Below are positions 53,244 to 62,200 of a stretch of 64,000 nt of DNA, piece after piece. The notes under the pieces are model-generated. The model was not told the DNA's origin, ran no database searches, and worked only from the letters and a program-made list of their open reading frames with translations. Every line of letters begins with the position of its first letter. The first letter of the stretch is position 1. The translations under genes were made by a program, and so were the position numbers. The stretch spans positions 39,029,130 to 39,093,129 of the forward strand of contig CM032669.1 in the NCBI GenBank assembly GCA_019095985.1, read 5' to 3'. Source of the DNA: Streblospio benedicti (Eukaryota; Annelida; Polychaeta; Spionida; Spionidae).

Positions 53244-56200
53244 GTAGTTAGTTAGTTAGGCAGGCAGGTAGGCAGGCAGGCAGGTAGATAGGTAGGTAGT
53301 TGCAAACGAAAGAAACGCAAGGCTTTCACTTCAGCAGCTTGAGCGACGCAAACAAGATGGTTACCTTTACGAAGAACCCGCAGCCACTCACTCATATGTC
53401 AACAAGTGTCACTAATTTTGTGCTAAATCCATTTAAACTTACAATAATTGTCTTAATATTTTCGGAAATTTTCAATGTCCATCGTCTGAGACCTTTCTGT
53501 CACCAGGTGGCAGCACGTGACTTCAACTTCTGTCACGTGCTGCCACCTGGTGACATAATACAAAACTTTAAAGCTCAGAAGATGGACATTGAAAATGTTC
53601 GAAAATATTAAGACAATTATTGTAAGTTTAAATGGATTTAGCACAAAATTAGTGACACTTGTTGATATAAAAAAGAGATCCAATGAATCTCTTTACAAAC
53701 TTACTTGTAGATATATTTGTCTCCGGCTCGGCAGTTGCTGCACACGGACATTATGGAGATCTTGTCCGACGGATTGACGCTGCTGCCACAGTTGGCCACG
53801 CAGTAGAGAGAGATGCCGAGACCGTCTGCGAGACAGAGACACTTGAAAATAATAAAGGACNTGCAAAAAACACCATTTTATAAAACAAAACGGGGGCCTC
53901 CATTCCACCGCTCATTGTAAAAGCTTATGTAGTGTGTAGAAATATATCTAAGTAAAATAGCAAACTTAATGTCAACGATTATCGCATTCATGTGGAAGTT
54001 TATTGTAATCCAGACTATTATGGCAAATTGCTGCTACGGTGAGTCTCTTATTGAAGCCTCGCTCGACTGTGACGTTGTTTCATGTGTAACATCCGGGCGA
54101 ACTGTGTCTAGTGTCTCTACTCACCGCTGCCTATGAAGACGGTCTGGTCCGCATACTGTGGTGGGTTGCGGCCTTTTTTAGTGAGCAGAAGTCGCAACAC
54201 AAATTCAGTTTCACCCCTTTCTTCAACAAAGTCGGCTGTTGGGATTTCAAGTATTTTGCTATGTTTGTCAAAACTCTTGCCTGATTTAAGACAACTGTCT
54301 GAAAATACATATATAGTACAAGCCAAGTTATCAATCATGTTGGTGGGTGACATGTGCGTTCAGGTTGTATCATAATTCACAGGAATTGTCAAAACTTTGA
54401 GGTCTTTTCAGGTGAATAAGATTAGGATGCATCACTGGTCTAAACCGGTGACATTATGCTGGAAATAGTTCATTCCATAAAGCTAATATCATCTAACATA
54501 AAGGCTTCTTGGACATAAGTTCTTAGAGGAGCAGATCAATATAAATCATTATTGAATTAACAAGCACCTTTGAAATTTGTATCCGTTGTTGGCAGCTCAG
54601 ACCTTTTTTCCGCTTTCACACAGAACCAAGTAAATGTAAGATCCTTATCGGCCCCTTTGCTGGCGTCGTGTTCTGGGTCGAACGACGCCGACCCGTTAGC
54701 TTCAACTTTATCACCAGCTAAAAAACATGAAATATGACATCCACAATCCAGCACATTGATACAACAATGAGAATATTAAAATTCCATCTCATTTGGATAT
54801 AGCAGAAGAACTGTCTGCGTGGACCGGTACATTTTTATAAAGTATTCTCTTTCAAGCACTTTCTATGTTTTGTATGTAAAAATCTTATCACAGGGTTCCC
54901 AGTGATTTTGACGAATGAAATTCAAGGTTATTTCTAGGTTTTGTCCAGGTTTGGAAAAAAAAATAATCAAGTTAAAAAAATAAGAGCCTGGGGATGGGGG
55001 CAGTTATTGGCAGGCTTGAAAATCTGAAATCTGAAATCAAACCATTCAAAGACATCATGGTCGTAGTGTTCAGCTAAAGTTATTGGACTGTATACGATAA
55101 CACTGAGCACAGCATGTTTCATAATTCGTCATACCTTGAGTTATATGTGTATAACGACGTACAAGGATATTACTCACACAATCAAATTAAGATCAACAAT
55201 CCTTTAAAATAACTTACCAATGCTTTTCACGGATCCACCAATGATATGTGCAAACAATGGTGCCGGATCAACCCTGAAGTAGTAGTCGTCTTCTTTTGTA
55301 AGAAACGCGGCATCTCTTCGGGGAATTACGCGCATCTGTCACCATGGTCATAGAAATAGGCAAACTCAGCAACCACCAAAACATGAATCGAACATCAATA
55401 TTTATAACACTATAAGCCCGAGGGCCAGATATCGAAACCCCCCCCCTTTGGGATTTTTGGAGACCCATGTATTATTAAAGCCTCATATCTTAGCTTTAAA
55501 ATTTGACATGTTGAATGTTATACAACCTTGACAATAAAAAGTTATGGATATTTTAGTATGGAAGAGTCGGAGAAAAAAAATCGGAAAAACTGAAACACCG
55601 TTCCACTGATTTAATTAGCTCTTATATGAAAACTAAGCTGTGTACGCAGCAGGCTTATAGGGTGTCCTTTTAAAGCTAATTGATTGGCCTTTCTGATTTC
55701 CTTATCACAACACATGGATAAATTGTCACGTAAAACAAAAACCGCACTGCACTACCTTGTTTGTGACCTTATAGTTATATGTCTTTGTTTCCAGGGTGTA
55801 GGGAGGGATCACGAGTTGGCTGCCGTGCTTGAACACGCCTTCCAGCTTCACAATGTTGTCTCCATCATATACGTTCCAGCTGTGGAATCGACAACCCAGC
55901 AGTCAGTGAGCGGATAACAACCATGGTTAACGAGACTTGCTGGAGATAAAAAAATTCTTAAAATGTGCTTATTTTTTATTTTAGTATAAAAGTACAAGCA
56001 TTTCCCTTTTTTTAAATGTAGAACACTTTAGGGGTTTCGGGAATAGATTTTGGTGTATGGACCATACAAAAGATCATGTATACAATTTCGGTACAGTCAA
56101 AATTAACATTGACTGAATTTTTCATCGTATTTGTATGATCTTTTGTATGGTCCATAAACCAAATTCCATTCCCGCAACCTTTAAAGTGTTATACATTTTT

Positions 56201-59200
56201 AAAAAGGGAAATGAATGCACTTTTATACTAAAATAAAAAACAAGAACATTTTAAGATTTTTTTTCCCTTCAAATTCTTTTATCTCCAGCAAGTCTCCTTA
56301 ATGTGTGGCGCTTGAAGCCAGCACACAGTAAGTGCAGCATTGTGCCACGCTGTACATTACCGCGTGCGTCGTTACTGCGCATGGCTTCAGAGTCGGAGAG
56401 AGGACGGGAGGGAGTGGGCCACTTGATATACTCAACTGGAAGATGTGTCTTCATTGTCAATACAGTGGTAGGAGCTTGCTTGCCATAGAAGAGAGAGAGA
56501 GAAGAATATAATTGTATCCACAAGCAAACTTGGGAAAAACACATTAAAAACATTCTTTAATAGCACCTATATGATTATCCGTATATCATGAAAAATATTC
56601 TATCAACCATTTAATAATGAGAAATAGGGAAATTTATTATATTAATGTCATATATAAACACGACACATGTTGCGAATGTCGCGGGCAGACTTTGTTCCTT
56701 GCGGTGCAATTGTGCGTACCTTTTTAAACAGTCTGGCTACCCCCGACTTCAAGGTTATGAGAGGTAGAAGGGGATGGAGCAGTAGGAAGGGCAGGGGTAG
56801 GTGCATGTGCATAGATACTACTCATAAAGGTACCAGATTGAGAAAGGTATAGGACATCATTCTTAACATTAGCACGGAGAACGGTTTCTTATTTATGGGA
56901 CGATTAACCACATTCATTCCGTGTCATTGAAGCTGATAACTTGCACAATACCAGGCCCTTAATGTCCCAACTTTATTCATATAGTGTGAAGATCAATATG
57001 CCACATTAAGAGAAAAAATAATTAAAACAACAGACCTAGACTGGATTTCTTCAAGTGTGCAGTTAAAGTTATACACCATCTCCAATGTAATCTGCAACAA
57101 TATAGAATCTAGTAACATCTAAAGCTCCAACTCTTAAGCTTTAATAAAATGTTGTAATTCGAATGGGATACACAATTTAAAATAGAAAACAAATATCTAG
57201 ACGCAAATATTCAAATTCAACTTTAAAAGAACATAAATTGCAATTTGCATAGATTGATTTTTATGATAAATCCAATATTTTGACTTAAAAACTTCAAAAT
57301 GTTCAGTCTAGTCCTCTGCAGACTAAAGAATGACGCCACACGGACGTGTTGCACGAGGGTATGAGCGGTGGTTTGGGGCTGGCCTAGGTCTCACAAACTG
57401 ACATTATGACTAACGTTAATTATGTACAAGAGGTAACTATCATCCATGATGTGCTACATGATGATAATAATAATAGGCAAGTATTTACAAAGCATGCTCA
57501 CAGACACTTTACAATAGATAAACAAAAAATACAGAAGAGTATATAAAATGACCATCACTTATTTTCAAGGCTTTTTATTGATGTCTAATGAACACCTTTT
57601 AATGGAAGAACTTGTGAATAATATGTTGATGATTTACGAATAGATCACATTCTAGTGTAATTCTGATATCAAATCAGTCAGCTGCATGACTTATTGAGAT
57701 TTCTACAACGTACTGATTTCCAAGCAGGAGACATAATTAGGTGTTTTCTTCATCCCCGTGTAATTGTTCTGTATGTTCTTGGTAGAGAAGTATGTAATGT
57801 TGCAAAATGTTTGTGTAGAACAGTAATTATATTATACGATATCCATATATCAGATGACACCAATTTAGAAGGTGGGGCGGTTATGTATTGCAGACTTAGC
57901 AGCAGAAACCAACCCATGTGTGTGGAGATAAAACGCATCAGTATGTGCCAGGGGTATTCTTATGGTACATGGACAAAAGAAATTGTGCTCAAGATTGATT
58001 TTCAGTTTTTTCTTTACGGTGAAAAATGCAAACGGCTGATTTCAAAGGTAAACATTTACCGCACAAAAGCTGTTGATTTCCACACAAAAGCTTTTGATTA
58101 CGCACATAAACTGGGGATCGATTCATCGCTGTGAATATGGAACGTTTGTGTAAAACATTTCGTCTGTGCGATATAGGCTGTCAAAAGCGCCGTTAACGCA
58201 ATAACATGGACTTTTGTGTCGAAACAGATTTTCTAATGTTTATATTTCCTAACCAAGGGTGGTGATCCCTACTTGTAAATCTAATTTTGCATCACCTTTT
58301 GTTATACAACATGAGCCAAAATTTGAATGGAAAGAGAATTTTAATTTCTGTTTCAAATAGTGGTGGAGGACTTAAAAAAGAAGTTAAAATCCCACCTCTT
58401 GGTTTTTGTACCATTTGGTAGGTTTCTCTTCGGTTCCGGCACCAGATATTGACACGACCTCCTTATTTGAGCATGGGATAGCTGGAATAATAAAATGATT
58501 CCCAACAACATTCCTTTAAGATTACCACTTTAATTGACACCATCTTCAATGTATATGAAAGAAAAAATTACAGCAAGACAGTAATTTGTCAGTAGAGAAT
58601 CAATACCTTTTACGCAGTGGCTATGGCCGGACAAATAGGTATTAGGCTGTATGTCCGGCTGGTGTTATGTACGGCGAGTGATAGGCTGTAAGTCCGGCAG
58701 CCGTCTCTAACTAATCTGTAGCCTTTTTGTCCATCTAGGTTATAGTTGAGTTTTAACATGCATGGTACTTTTTTAGTACATTCAGAACCAAGTAGGCTCC
58801 ATCAGAGTTTTACTACTTGGCCTGGGCGGGGATCGAACCCCGGACCTCTGGGTCAACTGCGCCGCTTAGCGACTAGCCAACAGAGCCAACGCTATACCAA
58901 CTACGCCACATCCAGAGGTCCGGGGTTCGATCCCCGCCCAGGCCAAGTAGTAAAACTCTGATCGAGCCTACTTGGTTCTGAATGTACTAAAAAAGTACCA
59001 TGCATGTTAAAACTCAACTATAACCCTACTAACTATATCTAACTAACTAATCTGAGATATAACACACATATGACTACAGTACAATAACATAAATGAATTC
59101 AAATAACGTATACAGATCCTAGTAACATATTTCATGTTAACATGTATATATTTGATTTATTTTACCAAAATACACGTCCTTAGTTACAAGAAAAGTAGAT

Positions 59201-62200
59201 GCATGTGGACAATATGTCATAAACTGCGACCACAGTTTAGAGTGGTACGATAGACGGTGTGTGGGTTTAAAAAAGGAACCCAAAAACAAGATATGGATAT
59301 GCCCATCATGTTTGGCATAATTACATGTGCTAGATCTACTTGCATAATCATCTTGACATAAATCTAGTATACATGTATGACTTGTTTGCATTCAATTATA
59401 TTATTGTAAAAAGCTTTGTAACTAAATAAAACCTTCACCCCCAAATCGCTCTTGTGTGTGTTTTTACTTGGTAACTAAAACATTAACTGAACTATTTTAA
59501 TAAACAGTAACCCACACAGACACCCGCCGGACAAACGACCGTCGTATATGAACACACGACGTACATAATAGTACATAATTGTACCCGCCGGACAAATAGA
59601 CTCCTCCTTATTTGTCCATCGTGGTCGCCGGACAAATAAACTACTGGTTATTTTCCCGCGCGCCGGACCAATAGCCAATGCCATTTTAAGATCAACAACG
59701 TAATATTAATTGTGTACAGCGGTGAAAGCAGCAGACTGCATGATGCAGATGGAACGACAACACTGATTATTCTAAACAAAGTAAGTTTTACTTTTGAGAG
59801 TCTAACAGTACAACGAAGACATATTTCAAGATTACATCCTCACAAAATGACTCAAAGATCAAATTGTTTTTTACAGGAAACGAAATTGCAAAATAAAAAC
59901 TTCGACTAACGATGTCATTTTAAAAGTTTTACGTCCAAGATAAAAACTTTTCTGGATCCCCCACAAGTTATTTCTTTACATAATTTGCACACATGTATTC
60001 AGAATTGTAGTGTGTTTCTTCTTTTCACCAGCAGGGGGATTATTGATATCTTTGTCTAGAATATCTTCCAAACATGAGGCTGTTGCCGTCTAGGATTCAA
60101 AATTACTGCTGGGACGTCGTTACCCGGGTCCGGTTAAAACCCCGGGTGCCATGACATACACACGCTGGCATGCTGCGGTGATACCCCCGCTTCCCCATGA
60201 TATCTCTGTAAAATTCTGAACAAAACAACATGAAATGATGATTGCCGTATTTTAGCACATCAGCAGGTGCGTGTAACAAGGGGGAAGATTACCTCGTCCA
60301 ATGCAACTTATACCATTGCCTACTTTATGCTAAACGCGAATGCTGCAATTCTTGGGCATTGGACGACTATTGAAAACTAATTTCGCTACAGTAGATTAAA
60401 GCAGTACTACGGCACAATAAACGCAGTGAAGCATGTATATAAAATAATATCACGGTGAAAAATATCACTACTGTAATGAAACACTGCCTTGTTAGCATAG
60501 GTAAATCCAGGGAGGGGGGCGCAGGGGCTCCTTTTCTCACCAAAATACTTCATTTTCATAGGGGTTTTTGATGAAATCCTTATGTGCGCCCCCCCCCCCT
60601 TTTTTTCCTTAAGTGTGCCCCCCCACCTTTTCCAAAAACCTGGATCTGCCTATGTGTTAGTTATATATCCTTGATTGCGCGAGGTTGTAGCAATCTCGCA
60701 GAGTATAAGTTCTCTCTTGACGGCTGTGCTGCAGTAGGTGGTTAAGATCCCTTTTTGTTCCACACACCTTGGTGTTGTTCTCCTTTTTCCTGTAGGATTA
60801 GGGACTCCTACACTACAGTACTGAGAACGGCCATTAGGGCTTCAGTTACTACGGAGTAGTATGTGGACGGTTAACTGGATAACCAGCTACGGTCGATTTT
60901 CTAAGCATAACCGGTCCCTACATTGACAAACCGGTTATTGATTTTGATGATTATTTTCATGCCAAAGCTATATATATCCAAATATTTCATTAATTTTGCG
61001 TGATTTGACATTTTTGGCAGTTCATATTGCCTTGCTGGTGAACGTAAAAGACGAAATGCATAAACCGCGATTTTTTTCAAACGCTAATTGATACAGGGTG
61101 TCCAATCAATATATCCAGTCGCAGTAGTTCCTTAAAATAACATGAGATACTTGGATGAGCGATAATCGGCGGTTAATCGGTTACGGTTCGGTTACATAGA
61201 GCCGATTAACAGGTCTCAATTTTCTCGAACCGTCCGCACACTACTACGGAGGTGGGTCGCTGTGACAGAAGCCAGGCAGCAGAGAGAGAGAGCGCAGAGC
61301 AGTGGCACCCTCCAGGGTCGCGTTCTCAACACTCTAACACTGGCACTCTGTTAGCCCCAACCCGAGACATCAAGCAAGAGATGAAGTCTAACGCCCTGTA
61401 GGAACGGCTGGGTTTCAATTTTCAATGCTCTTTTCCATGTATTTCCATAAGTTATCACCCTCCAGAATCGCCTTGTAAAAGTAACTTGTATCGGCACTGT
61501 CCATATATGTATATATGGTGAGAAGTCAGCCAGGCTACTTTTAACCTAGTTTCAAGACGCACTAATTCAAATTTACCAGACACAAGAGCACCAATGTTAG
61601 TACATATCAAATTCTTTTCAATGTGCCCACTTTAAGTGTTTTGTTACATTCAATGTTTGAATTGGTACAATGTCATACTCTAAATCAACAACGATACGGT
61701 CTGGATTCTCTTTGATTTCAAATCTGACAAAAAAATTAACAAAATGTTGTTATACCTTCAGCAAACTTCACTTGAAAGGCGTATTTTTTTCCTCCACTCT
61801 GTTTTAGCTGTCTCACAGTGTCCCATTGCATTGTTTCACCCTGGCAATATATACACGTATCAAATTGGTTAGATGCCAATAACAAATACATGTTGGGCAA
61901 GAGTACCTTCTAGCATTCAATTCAGCTTGTTTAAATATAAATATATGTATATATATTATGAATATGTCAAAAGGGATATACTATCCCTGCAATGTTACAG
62001 ACATTTAGCAGGCCATATTCACTATCAAAAAGTGAACCATCGCAGTTATAAAAGGTCAAAGTGTTAAGCGCGTGAGAGAGTAACCAATTTAGGGCCTAAT
62101 TTGATGGCGATACATACATGGCAGGTGTTGTATAAAAGTTACGGTTGCTAATAAAACAGAGATGTTATTATCAAGGCATTGTATAATCTCAATACAGTGT

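Noticed and set aside
52882-53300. Possible interstitial telomere repeats
   Set aside because: The unit is TTAG, not TTAGGG or another animal telomere repeat. It is an ordinary microsatellite.
57694-58134. Plus-strand open frame of 146 codons between exons 3 and 4
   Set aside because: The longest motif-free frame in the gene's introns, with plausible composition, but no recognisable domain and no flanking element ends. Kept only as a curiosity for a profile search.
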